The notes: generated by a model not told the origin, from the letters alone. A stretch of DNA of 64,000 bases from Mycobacterium sp. D16R12 (GCF_002013465.1 NZ_MAFC01000025.1:1-64000), one strand, 5' to 3'. Shown: positions 50,084-58,894, numbered from the stretch's first letter. Numbers and translations: made by a program.

Positions 50084-50894
50084 CGACTTGAGCCCCAGCG
50101 GTAACCCCGAGGACCACGCCGCGATCCGCGACGGTGAGCTCACCGTCATCGGCCGCATCCGATCCGCGAGCAATGCCACGTTTCTCTGCGAGGCACAGGG
50201 TGCGTCGGGGGACAGCGTGCATTGTGTCTACAAACCGGTACGGGGCGAGCGGCCGCTCTGGGATTTCCCCGACGGCACCTTGGCCGGGCGTGAGGTGGCA
50301 ACGTACCTGATCTCTGCGGAGTTGGGCTGGAATGTGGTGCCGTATACGGTATTTCGAGACGGTCCCGCCGGTGTTGGCATGGTGCAGCGGTGGATCCACG
50401 AGCCGGAGCTTGCCGAAGGTGCCCTGGATCTGGTCGACATATGTCTGCCGCAGGCCGTGCCGCAGGATTACCTGCCGATCCTGCGCGCACTCGACGCCGA
50501 CGGGGCGGAAATCGTGCTGGTTCATGCCGATGACGCCTTGCTGCGCCGGGTGGCGGTGTTCGACACCCTGGTGAACAACGCCGACCGCAAGGGCGGCCAC
50601 ATCCTGCGGGGTGCCGACGGCGTCTACGGCATCGATCACGGGATATGCCTGCATGCCGAGGACAAGCTGCGAACCGTGCTGTGGGGATGGGCGGGCAAGC
50701 CCGTGGAGCCCGCGTTGCTTGATGATGTGGCGCGCCTCGGGGAGGCATTGCGGGGAGACTTGGGCGCCGCACTGTCGGTCCACATCACTAGGGATGAAGT
50801 GCAGGCTTTACGTCAACGAGCTGCGACGACGCTGGATGAACCGGTGCTGCCGATGCCTGATCGCAACAGACCCGTACCGTGGCCCGCCTTTTGA
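50064..50894 (+). CDS. SCO1664-family protein (kinase-like fold, Rv2133c-like)
   Basis: A 276-residue protein of the PI3/4-kinase-like SCO1664 family. CVYKPVRGERPLWDFPDGTLAGREVA holds a Lys on a strand as in kinase folds, VFDTLVNNADRKGGHIL looks like the catalytic-loop Asp-Asn pair, and YGIDHGICLH the metal Asp. Phosphotransfer is inferred; the substrate is unknown. Two adjacent ATG codons (50064, 50067) lie within the DUF3090 gene. Confidence 0.87.
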   Translation: MMTSSPDDLSPSGNPEDHAAIRDGELTVIGRIRSASNATFLCEAQGASGDSVHCVYKPVRGERPLWDFPDGTLAGREVATYLISAELGWNVVPYTVFRDGPAGVGMVQRWIHEPELAEGALDLVDICLPQAVPQDYLPILRALDADGAEIVLVHADDALLRRVAVFDTLVNNADRKGGHILRGADGVYGIDHGICLHAEDKLRTVLWGWAGKPVEPALLDDVARLGEALRGDLGAALSVHITRDEVQALRQRAATTLDEPVLPMPDRNRPVPWPAF

Positions 50895-50964
50895 TGGGCG
50901 ATCGTCTAGCCTGGTCGGCACAGCGTGATGTTCCGGGAAGGGACGGGCAAGAGGGGGTGCTGAC

Positions 50965-51861
50965 GTGACGGGACCGTACGACCCGTATCAGCAGGGACCA
51001 GCGGGTCACTGGGGTGCACCCGAGGGGCCGACTCAGGAGCAATGGCAGGCAGCGCCGCCGACGGCTCCGTACGGGTATGCGCCGTCGGACTACCCGGACG
51101 ATTCGATCGGCCGCCTGTACGACGGAATTCCCCAGGGTTACGCGGTGCCCCCGATGTATCCGGGGCTCCCGGGGCAGGATCCCTTCGGGCCGCAGAAACA
51201 GTCCAAGCCGTGGATTCTGATCGCGTCGATCACCGCGGCGGTCGTCGTCGTTCTCGCGGTGGTGTTGGTGGTGATCCTCAACCGGGACACAGATCCGCGT
51301 GAATCGGCCAGCTCGCCGACCACCACGGTGTCCTATGCGAACCCCGAATTGCCGACAGTCAGTGGCGCCCCGACATATCTGACGCCGACTGCGCAGCCGC
51401 CTAGTGCGCCACTGCCCCAGATGCCCGTGCCGCCTCCGGCACCGACCGGTCCGCCCAAGGCGCCGGGGCAGGTGGCCGTCGTGGGCGACTGCATCGCGTT
51501 GGCCGCTCCCTCGGACTACAAGGCGGTGGCGTGTACGGACCCCAAGGCGGCATGGCGCGTGATCGAAGTGGTTCCCGGCGGCAAGTGCAGGCAGACGTAC
51601 ACGGGATTCACCGCCGGTGATTTCTCGTATTGCATTGCCCCGCAACTGCGTGTCGGTTCCTGCTATCAGACGGCAGTGGTGATGGGCAGCACGGTGTTCG
51701 TCGCCGCGGATTCCTGCCAGGCGCCGAAGGCCTTCACCGTGTTGTTCGTTATTCCGGGGACGAAGGAGGCGGCGCAATGCAAAGGCAAGCCAGGGGTGGT
51801 TCATTCCTTCGCGTTCCCCGACCCGCCAATGGCGATCTGTACGGGCGAATTCGCTCCGTGA
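50965..51861 (+). CDS. Pro/Tyr-rich membrane protein with Cys-rich external domain
   Basis: A 298-residue protein. A cytoplasmic Pro/Tyr/Gly-rich head (about 80 residues) is followed by one membrane helix (WILIASITAAVVVVLAVVLVVIL). A Thr/Pro linker leads to an external domain from about residue 168 (GDCIALAAPSDYKAVACTD) that has eight cysteines likely forming disulfides. The domain resembles the LppU/SCO3897 type secreted modules. GTG 50965 has GGGACGGG upstream. No counterpart recalled at this place in M. tuberculosis. Confidence 0.8.
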   Translation: MTGPYDPYQQGPAGHWGAPEGPTQEQWQAAPPTAPYGYAPSDYPDDSIGRLYDGIPQGYAVPPMYPGLPGQDPFGPQKQSKPWILIASITAAVVVVLAVVLVVILNRDTDPRESASSPTTTVSYANPELPTVSGAPTYLTPTAQPPSAPLPQMPVPPPAPTGPPKAPGQVAVVGDCIALAAPSDYKAVACTDPKAAWRVIEVVPGGKCRQTYTGFTAGDFSYCIAPQLRVGSCYQTAVVMGSTVFVAADSCQAPKAFTVLFVIPGTKEAAQCKGKPGVVHSFAFPDPPMAICTGEFAP

Positions 51862-51953
51862 CCTTGAAAACTGGGATCGGTCAACTTACGGAAAAACGCT
51901 TCCGACCAGTCGCTATCGCGCAATAAGATCGTCTCCTCATCAGAGGGGACATC

Positions 51954-52286
51954 ATGATCACAAATTTCCGCCGGTTTTGGGCTGCCGGAATTCTCGCCGC
52001 GTCGGTCGCTGGGGCCGTCGGCCTCGCCGGACCGGCGCATGCCGATGGCGAGGGCGAGTTCTTGCAGCTCATCAACGACAACATTCCCGGGGCAAACCCC
52101 TACAACGCGGGCAATGCCGCGATGTATGTGCACGCCGGGAACATGGCCTGTGGGGTGCTGCGCAACGGCGGAACGAAGGACGAGGCCATTGCGGCCGCCA
52201 CGTTGCTCCCGTGGTCGCCGAAGTGGGCGTCGAAGGCAGTGGTCGAGTACGCCCCTCAGACCATGTGTCCTGACGTCAAGCACTGA
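51954..52286 (+). CDS. DUF732 secreted protein
   Basis: Exported protein of 110 residues. The signal peptide (about 1-31) ends in AGPAHA, and the mature DUF732 domain has DGEGEFLQLINDNIP and AGNMACGVLRNGG; its two Cys (one near the C terminus, PQTMC) probably pair. Small helical domain of unknown role, common in mycobacteria. AGAGGGGAC precedes the ATG and TAAGAT at about 51924-51929 may be its -10. Confidence 0.88.
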   Translation: MITNFRRFWAAGILAASVAGAVGLAGPAHADGEGEFLQLINDNIPGANPYNAGNAAMYVHAGNMACGVLRNGGTKDEAIAAATLLPWSPKWASKAVVEYAPQTMCPDVKH

Positions 52287-52289
52287 CGC

Positions 52290-53138
52290 CTAACGCGGTG
52301 GCCCGCTTTCGATGCGGGCACGCAGTGCCGCCAGGGGATCGTGGTGGTCGGTGTGCCAGTCCGAGTCCAGATACCAGGTGTAGCCGGCCTCGTGTAGGGC
52401 GGCGATCTTCTCCCGTGTGGCAGCGAGGTCGCCGAAGTCGGTAGTTGCCTCATACACCACGTCGTAGCTGCCGGTGTAGCCCAATTCGCTTCGTAGTGAA
52501 TGAATTTCACGTGCGGCCTCGAGCCACCGCGGCAGCGGCGGGTTGAAGTCGAACTGTCCGTCGGTGGTGGTGATGTTGGGCAGCAGCCCATCGCAACGGG
52601 CGGCGCGGGACAGGGACTTGGGTGAGCCGCTCAAACCCACGCACCAGGTGGTGATGCGCGGCTTCTGCGCCGGCGGGTCGGGCACCATATGCGTCGTGGG
52701 TGTCACCTGATAATGCGTGCCCTGGTAGCGGAAGGGCTGGCCTTCCCATAGCCCGAACAGGACGTCAAGTCCCTCGTCGAGTAGTTCGGCGCGAGCCTTG
52801 CGGCCCTGGTCGCGTTCGAAGGCCAGCCAATTGTCATGCAGCGCACCCATTCCCACCGACAAGATGACCCGGCCGCCGGAGAGTCGATCCAGCGTCGCGG
52901 TGGTGGACGCCAGATCCCACGGCTTGCGGCGTGACAGCGGCGTGAGCATGGTCCCGAGCTTGATTCGGGTGGTGCGCATGGCTGCCGCCGTCAACGCCAC
53001 CCATGCGTCGACACCCCACACCGGCTCCCAGCCGAAGACGGCGTCCCAGCCCGCTTCCTCGGCCAGCGCGGCCAGCTCCGCGACGTCGGCGGCGTCTCCC
53101 GTTGTCAGGACGATTCCGTACTGGAGGCCGGCGGTCAT
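52290..53138 (-). CDS. LLM-class F420-dependent oxidoreductase
   Basis: Luciferase-like TIM-barrel protein of 282 residues, expected to use coenzyme F420. Supporting segments are ELAALAEEAGWDAVFGWEPV, TRIKLGTMLTPLSRRKPWDLAS, TLDRLSGGRVILSVGMGALHD and the C-terminal substrate region. Substrate unknown. ATG 53138 is chosen; the frame continues upstream through cysQ on the other strand, which is a shadow. CATACT seven bases before the ATG may be a -10. Convergent with the DUF732 gene. Confidence 0.87.
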   Translation of the reverse strand: MTAGLQYGIVLTTGDAADVAELAALAEEAGWDAVFGWEPVWGVDAWVALTAAAMRTTRIKLGTMLTPLSRRKPWDLASTTATLDRLSGGRVILSVGMGALHDNWLAFERDQGRKARAELLDEGLDVLFGLWEGQPFRYQGTHYQVTPTTHMVPDPPAQKPRITTWCVGLSGSPKSLSRAARCDGLLPNITTTDGQFDFNPPLPRWLEAAREIHSLRSELGYTGSYDVVYEATTDFGDLAATREKIAALHEAGYTWYLDSDWHTDHHDPLAALRARIESGPPR

Positions 53139-53193
53139 GTGCGCGAGTATGCCGACGGGGTGTGACAAATCCTGATCGGGTAATACTGACCGG

Positions 53194-53970
53194 GTGACTC
53201 TTTCCGATGCCGCACTTGCCGCAGAACTCGCCCACGAAGCCGGACAGCTGTTGTTGCAGGTGCGCGCCGAGGTCGGGTTCGACGACCCCAAGGCGCTCGG
53301 CGCGGCTGGTGACAAGCGTGCCAACACGCTGCTGCTGGAGCGGCTGGCCGCCGAACGGCCCGCCGACGCGGTGCTTTCGGAGGAGGCAGTCGACGACAAG
53401 GTCCGCCTCGGCGCGCAGCGGGTGTGGATCATCGACCCGCTCGATGGGACCCGCGAGTTCGGGATCCAGGGCCGCGATGACTGGGCGGTGCACGTCGCGC
53501 TGTGGCAGGCGGACCCGGAGGGACAACGCAGCGGGGGGTCGATCACCGATGCCGCCGTCGCGCTCCCCGGATTAGGCACCGTGTTTCGCACCGACGAAAC
53601 CCGGGTCAGCCCTTCGGCCCGCGCTGAATCGGATCCGATCCGGGTTGTCGTCAGTGCCAGCCGCCCTCCGAAGCTGCTGGTCGAGATGGCAGAACGGCAC
53701 AACATCGAACTGATACCCATGGGATCTGCCGGGGCCAAGGCCATGGCGGTGGTGCGTGGCGAGGCCGATGCCTACCTGCACGGCGGCGGCCAGTGGGAAT
53801 GGGATTCCGCCGCGCCCGCGGGTGTGGTGCTCGCGGCCGGGCTGCATGCCTCGCGCCTGGATGGAACCCCGCTGCAGTACAACCAACCGCACCCGTACCT
53901 GCCGGACCTGATCATGTGCCGCGCCGATCTGGCGCGGCCTCTCATGGATGCGGTGGCCGAGCTCGCCTAA
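53194..53970 (+). CDS. cysQ: 3'-phosphoadenosine 5'-phosphate phosphatase CysQ
   Basis: Mg-dependent inositol-monophosphatase-fold enzyme of 258 residues that dephosphorylates PAP(S) and inositol phosphates, controlling sulfate assimilation. Metal motifs are LSEEAVDDKVRL, IIDPLDGTREFG and QWEWDSAAPAGVVLAAG. The GTG start lies six bases after TAATACT, so it is probably leaderless. It overlaps the convergent DUF2834 gene by four bases. In M. tuberculosis mshC is its direct neighbour; here two genes lie between. Confidence 0.92.
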   Translation: MTLSDAALAAELAHEAGQLLLQVRAEVGFDDPKALGAAGDKRANTLLLERLAAERPADAVLSEEAVDDKVRLGAQRVWIIDPLDGTREFGIQGRDDWAVHVALWQADPEGQRSGGSITDAAVALPGLGTVFRTDETRVSPSARAESDPIRVVVSASRPPKLLVEMAERHNIELIPMGSAGAKAMAVVRGEADAYLHGGGQWEWDSAAPAGVVLAAGLHASRLDGTPLQYNQPHPYLPDLIMCRADLARPLMDAVAELA

Positions 53971-54365
53971 CTGCTTGGCGCCGTGTGTTCGTCAAGACGG
54001 AGCTGGCGCTCGCGCAACCACAGATAGAGGGGGATCCCGCAGCCGATCCCCACGAGGATTGACACCGGGAACAGGAGCCACCAATAGGGGGTCCGGGTGC
54101 GCCGGTGGTCGCCAATCGCCCAGGCCCAGAAGGCGACCAGCACCACGCCGATATCGCCGAAAAGCTGCGCGGAGGGCCAGTTGGCGAACCAGGATGTGAA
54201 AAAGAGCTTTGCGTCGGGACCATGCTGGATGCAGAATCCGATGGCAGAGCTGTTGAGCCCAACGAAGCTGATAATGGCCAGCGCGAGCAGCACCCGCTCA
54301 AGTGTGCGAGTGCGTTGGCGTTGAGGGGTTTTGGGCCCGACGGTGCGAGCTGTCGAGTGAGTCAC
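53967..54365 (-). CDS. DUF2834-like membrane protein
   Basis: A 132-residue protein with three membrane helices (LALAIISFVGLNSSAIGFCI, LFGDIGVVLVAFWAWAIG, WLLFPVSILVGIGCGIPLYLWL). The FFTSWFANWPSAQLFGDIGV and GIPLYLWLRERQL segments are those of DUF2834 proteins. Role unknown. It starts four bases after the CrtI-like oxidoreductase and is probably cotranscribed with it. Confidence 0.85.
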   Translation of the reverse strand: MTHSTARTVGPKTPQRQRTRTLERVLLALAIISFVGLNSSAIGFCIQHGPDAKLFFTSWFANWPSAQLFGDIGVVLVAFWAWAIGDHRRTRTPYWWLLFPVSILVGIGCGIPLYLWLRERQLRLDEHTAPSS

Positions 54366-54369
54366 TGAA

Positions 54370-56088
54370 TCACTCCGCTACGCCGGCGCTCAGTGGGCGA
54401 TTGTGCGTTGCGATTGCTTTACTGAATTCGAGTGCATCCCAGCCGGTTTCGACGGGCGTCAGATCGCTGGGGTTCACAAATCGTGCTCCTCCGCTTACTT
54501 CGCGCTGTAGGTCTCGCCCGGTGATGGCGCTGGCCGCCCAACGCCCGCTCAGCAGTGCTGCCTCTGTGCCGGGGCCCCACGAGGTGCTTGAGCCCACGAG
54601 GAACAGTCCGTGGATCTCGGTGCGAACGCCCGGCCGTAGCGGACCGAACTGCCTTGTGTTGAATTCGATTCCGTAGGCGGAGCCCTCTGTGGATCGGGTG
54701 TAGCGCTCCTGGGTCAGCGGTGTGCTCGCTTCGCGATAGACGATCGAGTCTTCGAAACCGGGGAAAACCGTGGCGGCGCGTTTGATGAGGATGTCGGTGA
54801 GGTCTTCCTTCATCTGCTGGTATTCGGGCACGCGGCGATACGAAGACTCTGATCCTGGTTCGATATGCCACAGCCGTGGGTTGTAAGGCAAGGGCAGCAT
54901 GATCTCGATCGAGGAGTGCCCGGGCGGTGCGTAACGGGTTCCGTGAGGATCTTTCAAGTTTGAGCAATGGATATACGCCGGGGCAAAGTCGTGAATCAGG
55001 TTTAGCCATTCCTGCGGTGTCAGCCCTGGGGCACTGATTCGCCGCTCCAACTCGTCGAAATCGACAAGTGTCGGGAACACGAACGCATCCCGGGGTGGCG
55101 TCGTCTCGGCGAGATTGAGGCTGGAACCGATGTACACGTTGAAGAATGGCAGGGCCATCCGGTATTTCTCGACGCGCCGTACCGTGCGGCCGTTCAGGTG
55201 CTCGTGCCCGACGAGATCGCGGTACGTCTTCTTGATATCGGCATTGGAGACGACAACGGCTGCGGAGAATTGTTGACCGTCGTCGAGGCGTACGCCGGTT
55301 ACCGCGCCCGACTCGATGGTGATTCGGGAGACCGACGCGTTCGTGAGCACCTTGCCGCCCGCCGACCGGACTACGTCGGCGAGGTGCGCCGAGAGCACTT
55401 GGCCTCCGCCCTTCGGGTACCAGGTTCCGCCCTCGATGAACATGGATTGGAACACCGCGTAGACGGCGAAGGGGAGTCTGCTGGGCGGTGCGTCGACACT
55501 GCCGAACGGCGGGGACAGGACGATCTGCAGCGCGGGTGAGAAACCGAAGAGCCCGAAGACGCGCGACATGGGCAGACCCAGCAGCGGAGCAGCGATACCC
55601 GAGCGCAGAACCCCCGCTGCGGTGCGGCTCAGACTGGACAGACCACGGTCCCGGTCCAGCCCGCGGCCGGCACGGCGAACGAACTTGACGAACCGCCGGA
55701 TCTTTCGTTCCTCGTCGGGAAACGCATCGATCAGCCGGGCGAGGTAGTTGTCCCACCCTCGCGGAGTGGTGAACGTATGGCCCGGCAGCGTGTACGTCTC
55801 CACGCCCTTGCGGTCGAGTTCGACAAATTCCACACGTCCTTCGCCGCCCAGGCTCTTGAACAACGCGGGCAGAATGCCGTCCGGGCCACAGTCACCCATG
55901 TGATGCACCCCGACGTCCCACTCCCATTCACGTTTGCGTCGGAACACATGAGATGAGCCACCGATAACGTCGTACTGCTCGAGAACCAGCACCTTCTGGC
56001 CGACTGCTGCGAGGTGTGCGGCCGCAGAGATGCCACCGAGACCAGACCCGATGACGATCGCGTCCCATTTTTCTGCTGCCTTCTGCAT
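54370..56088 (-). CDS. FAD-dependent oxidoreductase, CrtI/retinol-saturase-like
   Basis: A 572-residue protein. The FAD-binding IVIGSGLGGISAAAHLA motif is at the N terminus, GGSSHVFRRKREWEWDVGVHH follows, the second FAD region is WYPKGGGQVLSAHLADVV, and the C-terminal GLFLVGSSTSWGPGTEAALLSG closes the site. This is the layout of phytoene desaturases and all-trans-retinol 13,14-reductases. Substrate not predictable; no carotenoid cluster is nearby. A perfect 14-bp palindrome lies 26 bases upstream. It sits between cysQ and mshC, which suggests insertion. Confidence 0.88.
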   Translation of the reverse strand: MQKAAEKWDAIVIGSGLGGISAAAHLAAVGQKVLVLEQYDVIGGSSHVFRRKREWEWDVGVHHMGDCGPDGILPALFKSLGGEGRVEFVELDRKGVETYTLPGHTFTTPRGWDNYLARLIDAFPDEERKIRRFVKFVRRAGRGLDRDRGLSSLSRTAAGVLRSGIAAPLLGLPMSRVFGLFGFSPALQIVLSPPFGSVDAPPSRLPFAVYAVFQSMFIEGGTWYPKGGGQVLSAHLADVVRSAGGKVLTNASVSRITIESGAVTGVRLDDGQQFSAAVVVSNADIKKTYRDLVGHEHLNGRTVRRVEKYRMALPFFNVYIGSSLNLAETTPPRDAFVFPTLVDFDELERRISAPGLTPQEWLNLIHDFAPAYIHCSNLKDPHGTRYAPPGHSSIEIMLPLPYNPRLWHIEPGSESSYRRVPEYQQMKEDLTDILIKRAATVFPGFEDSIVYREASTPLTQERYTRSTEGSAYGIEFNTRQFGPLRPGVRTEIHGLFLVGSSTSWGPGTEAALLSGRWAASAITGRDLQREVSGGARFVNPSDLTPVETGWDALEFSKAIATHNRPLSAGVAE

Positions 56089-56113
56089 CGAGGCTCCTCC
56101 GGTGCTCGTGATG

Positions 56114-56127
56114 ATACCGATCGGTAT
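56114..56127. promoter_or_regulatory. TetR-type palindrome upstream of the CrtI-like gene
   Basis: Perfect 14-bp palindrome ATACCGATCGGTAT, of the form many TetR-family regulators bind. A weaker related sequence with GATATAC follows at about 56145. No regulator gene is adjacent. Confidence 0.6.
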
Positions 56128-56249
56128 ACCGGAAGTAGACCAGTCGATATACCTGGGGTCAAGTGCGGTGCGACGTCCGGGGCGTGCGAGGAAGTGGCGG
56201 ACCCACCCGGTGCCGGGACCTCATGCACCGAGGCCACCCGGTGGCCCAA

Positions 56250-56255
56250 TAAGCT
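56250..56255 (+). promoter_or_regulatory. -10 element of mshC (leaderless)
   Basis: TAAGCT ends six bases before ATG 56262 and argues against the in-frame GTG 56256. Confidence 0.58.
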
Positions 56256-56261
56256 GTGACC

Positions 56262-57512
56262 ATGCAGTCGTGGGCGTCGCCGCCGGTTCCTGAACTCGAC
56301 GGTCGTGGTCCGCAGCTGCGGCTGTACGACACCGCCGACCGTCAGGTGCGGCCGGTCACGCCGTCGTCCGGTCCGGGATCCAGCGCGACCATGTACGTGT
56401 GTGGCATCACCCCCTATGACGCCACCCATCTGGGCCACGCCGCAACGTATCTCACGTTCGATCTGATCTATCGGCAGTGGCTCGACGCGGGCCTGGCCGT
56501 GCATTACGTGCAGAACGTCACCGATATCGACGACCCGCTCTTCGAACGTGCCGATCGCGACGGCATCGATTGGCGTGAGCTGGGGGACCGGGAAACCGAC
56601 CTGTTCCGGGGCGACATGACGGCGCTGCGGGTGTTACCACCGCGGGAGTACGTGCGCGCCACCGAGTCGATCGCTTGCATCATCGAACTCGTGGAGAAGA
56701 TGCTCGCCTCGGGCGCTGCGTATGTGGTGGAGGATCCCGAGTATCCGGACGTGTACTTCCACGTCGACGCCACCGAGCAGTTCGGCTACGAGTCGGGGTA
56801 CGACATCGAGACCATGTCGCGGCTGTTCGCCGAGCGCGGGGGTGATCCGGACCGTCCCGGCAAGGCCAATGAGCTCGATGCTCTGCTGTGGCGTGCCGCG
56901 CGACCAGGGGAGCCCAGCTGGGAAGCGTCGTTCGGGCCGGGCCGGCCGGGCTGGCACGTGGAGTGCTCGGCGATCGTCCTACGTGAGCTCGGTGCCGGTA
57001 TCGACATCCAGGGCGGTGGCAGCGACCTGATCTTCCCGCACCACGAATACAGTGCCGCGCACGCCGAAGCCGTTACGGCGCAACGCCGTTTCGCGCGGCA
57101 CTATGTGCATGCCGGGATGATCGGGTGGGACGGGCACAAGATGTCCAAGAGCCGCGGGAACCTGGTGAAGGTTTCGGGATTGACGGCCGATGGTGTGGAT
57201 CCCGCGGCGATCAGGCTCGGGCTGTTAGCCGGCCATTACCGCGCGGATCGGTCCTGGAGCGATGCCGTGCTTTCCGATGCGCAGGTCCGGTTGGCCCGCT
57301 GGCGCCATGCGGTGGCATTGCCCACCGCACCGAGTGCTCGCGACGTGGTTTCCCGGGTGCGGCGCTATCTCGCCGACGATCTTGATACGCCGAAAGCCCT
57401 TGCCGCCCTAGATAACTGGGTGACCGATGCGTTGGCGTACGGCGGCCATGACACCGACGCTGGAACACATGTGCGTCATGCGGTGGATGCCCTGCTGGGA
57501 GTGCAGCTGTAG
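56262..57512 (+). CDS. mshC: Cysteine:GlcN-Ins ligase MshC
   Basis: ATP-dependent ligase joining cysteine to glucosaminyl-inositol in mycothiol synthesis. It has 416 residues and derives from cysteinyl-tRNA synthetase: TMYVCGITPYDATHLGHAATY (zinc Cys and HIGH motif), DIDDPLFERADRDG, GWHVECSAI, GGSDLIFPHHEYSAAHAE, and KMSKSRGN. The tRNA-binding C-terminal domain of CysS is missing, which identifies MshC. The start agrees with the leaderless -10 and with the MQSW opening of orthologues. Confidence 0.96.
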   Translation: MQSWASPPVPELDGRGPQLRLYDTADRQVRPVTPSSGPGSSATMYVCGITPYDATHLGHAATYLTFDLIYRQWLDAGLAVHYVQNVTDIDDPLFERADRDGIDWRELGDRETDLFRGDMTALRVLPPREYVRATESIACIIELVEKMLASGAAYVVEDPEYPDVYFHVDATEQFGYESGYDIETMSRLFAERGGDPDRPGKANELDALLWRAARPGEPSWEASFGPGRPGWHVECSAIVLRELGAGIDIQGGGSDLIFPHHEYSAAHAEAVTAQRRFARHYVHAGMIGWDGHKMSKSRGNLVKVSGLTADGVDPAAIRLGLLAGHYRADRSWSDAVLSDAQVRLARWRHAVALPTAPSARDVVSRVRRYLADDLDTPKALAALDNWVTDALAYGGHDTDAGTHVRHAVDALLGVQL

Positions 57513-57521
57513 CGTCGGCCC

Positions 57522-58403
57522 ATGGGTTCATCGCCGAACAACTTCGCTGGTAAGACCGTCATGATCACCGGTGGTGCCGGTGGAATCGGAGTGGAAGTCG
57601 CGCAGAGGCTTCATGCCAAGGGTGCCAACCTCGTGCTCACCGATCTGGACGAGTCCAAGCTTGCCGCGGTTGCCGACGAGCTGGGGCGTGAACGCGTGCT
57701 GGTCGCGGTTGCTGATGTCTGCGACCTGGTGGCCATGGAGAAGGCCGTCGCACAGGCTGTGGAGCGGTTCGGTGGGATCGATGTGGTGCTCGCGAACGCC
57801 GGCCTGCTGGCCTTCGGCTCGGTGCTGCAGATCGACCCCGCCGCCTTCAAGAAGTTGATCGATGTCAACGTGCTCGGGGTGTTTCATACGGTGCGCGCGG
57901 CGCTGCCCTCGGTGATTGAACGACAGGGGTACGTGCTCATCGTGTCCTCGCTGGCCGCGTATGCCGCCGCACCGGGGGTCACGGCGTACAACGCCTCCAA
58001 GGCGGCCGTCGAGCATTTCGCCAACGCGTTGCGCCTGGAGGTGGCGCACCGGGGCGTCGATGTCGGTTCGGCGCATATGTCGTGGATCGATACCTCGATG
58101 GTGAACGACCAGAAGGCCAACTTGTCGGCCTTCTCGGAGATGTTGACCCGCCTGCCACCGCCGTTGGGCACCGTGACCTCGGTAGAAGCCTGCGGAAACG
58201 CATTTGTGAAGGGCATCGAGCGCCGTCGTCGGCGGATCAACTGCCCTGGCTGGGTGGGTGTGACGCACTGGCTTAAACCCGTGCTGTCCACGCCGGTTGG
58301 CGAGATTCCGTTGCGGGGCATGATTCCCGAGATCCTGCCGCGTATCGATGCCGAGGTGGCCGCCCTGCAACGCGCTGCCCATGGCGAGGTAGAACAGCCC
58401 TAG
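57522..58403 (+). CDS. Short-chain dehydrogenase/reductase (Rv2129c-like)
   Basis: NAD(P)-dependent Rossmann enzyme of 293 residues. The cofactor loop TGGAGGIG is at residues 16-23, the NAG motif in VVLANAGLLAF, and the catalytic Ser-Tyr-Lys in IVSSLAAYAA...AYNASKAAVEHF. The C-terminal RRRRINCPGWVG is typical of this actinobacterial subgroup. Substrate unknown. It follows mshC by nine bases, so it is probably cotranscribed. Confidence 0.92.
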   Translation: MGSSPNNFAGKTVMITGGAGGIGVEVAQRLHAKGANLVLTDLDESKLAAVADELGRERVLVAVADVCDLVAMEKAVAQAVERFGGIDVVLANAGLLAFGSVLQIDPAAFKKLIDVNVLGVFHTVRAALPSVIERQGYVLIVSSLAAYAAAPGVTAYNASKAAVEHFANALRLEVAHRGVDVGSAHMSWIDTSMVNDQKANLSAFSEMLTRLPPPLGTVTSVEACGNAFVKGIERRRRRINCPGWVGVTHWLKPVLSTPVGEIPLRGMIPEILPRIDAEVAALQRAAHGEVEQP

Positions 58404-58416
58404 CGGCCTTCTCCTA

Positions 58417-58431
58417 TACCCACTACGGGTA
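58417..58431. promoter_or_regulatory. CsoR/RicR-type copper operator upstream of the LpqS-like gene
   Basis: TACCC-N5-GGGTA, a perfect 15-bp dyad of the kind bound by copper sensors of the CsoR/RicR family in mycobacteria. It lies where the -35 of the downstream promoter should be. Assignment is by resemblance; no sensor gene is in the window. Confidence 0.6.
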
Positions 58432-58444
58432 CGGGGTGTATGTG

Positions 58445-58450
58445 TATCGT
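58445..58450 (+). promoter_or_regulatory. -10 element of the LpqS-like gene (leaderless)
   Basis: TATCGT ends six bases before ATG 58457 and sets that start. Confidence 0.58.
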
Positions 58451-58456
58451 GGGGTG

Positions 58457-58894
58457 ATGGCCCCCGGTTGTGCACGCGCAGCGCGACGCGGGGGCCCCGC
58501 CATGGCCTCGATCATGCTGCGGGCCCTGCTGGTCATCGCGGTCGTCCTTATGCCGTTGTTGACGTGCCCCGCGGCGCTGGATGCAGCTCCCGGAACTGTT
58601 GGCACGTCGGCGACGTCGGTGGGCGTAGCCGAGATGTCACACACGCCCGTCAATCTGGTGGGCGCTGAAGATCATCACGAGTGCCACGCATTGCCCGTGG
58701 TCACCGTCGCTGTTGCCGCTGCGACCGGCGTGCTCTCCGGCTGGGCGGTGGCTGCCGTGGCGGTGACGTTCGTAGTGCTGGCGCTGTGCGCGATGTGGCG
58801 CCCGAGCACGCACGGTCCGCCCCGGGTCCAACCCCACTGGTTGTTGAGCAACGGTCACGAGCGTCTCTTGCATTTCTGCGTGCTGAGGCGCTGA
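58457..58894 (+). CDS. LpqS-like membrane protein, probably copper-regulated
   Basis: A 145-residue protein. An N-terminal hydrophobic segment (LRALLVIAVVLMPLLTC) resembles a signal or lipoprotein leader. A His/Cys cluster EDHHECH at residues 71-77 may bind metal. A second helix (WAVAAVAVTFVVLALCAMW) follows, and the C terminus ends LLHFCVLRR. The layout and this ending resemble LpqS of the M. tuberculosis RicR copper regulon as I recall it. The copper-type operator upstream agrees. Copper binding is inferred, not shown. Confidence 0.68.
   Translation: MAPGCARAARRGGPAMASIMLRALLVIAVVLMPLLTCPAALDAAPGTVGTSATSVGVAEMSHTPVNLVGAEDHHECHALPVVTVAVAAATGVLSGWAVAAVAVTFVVLALCAMWRPSTHGPPRVQPHWLLSNGHERLLHFCVLRR

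Noticed and set aside
53139..53744. Extension of the F420 oxidoreductase frame upstream to 53744
   Set aside because: That part is antisense to cysQ and lacks family similarity.
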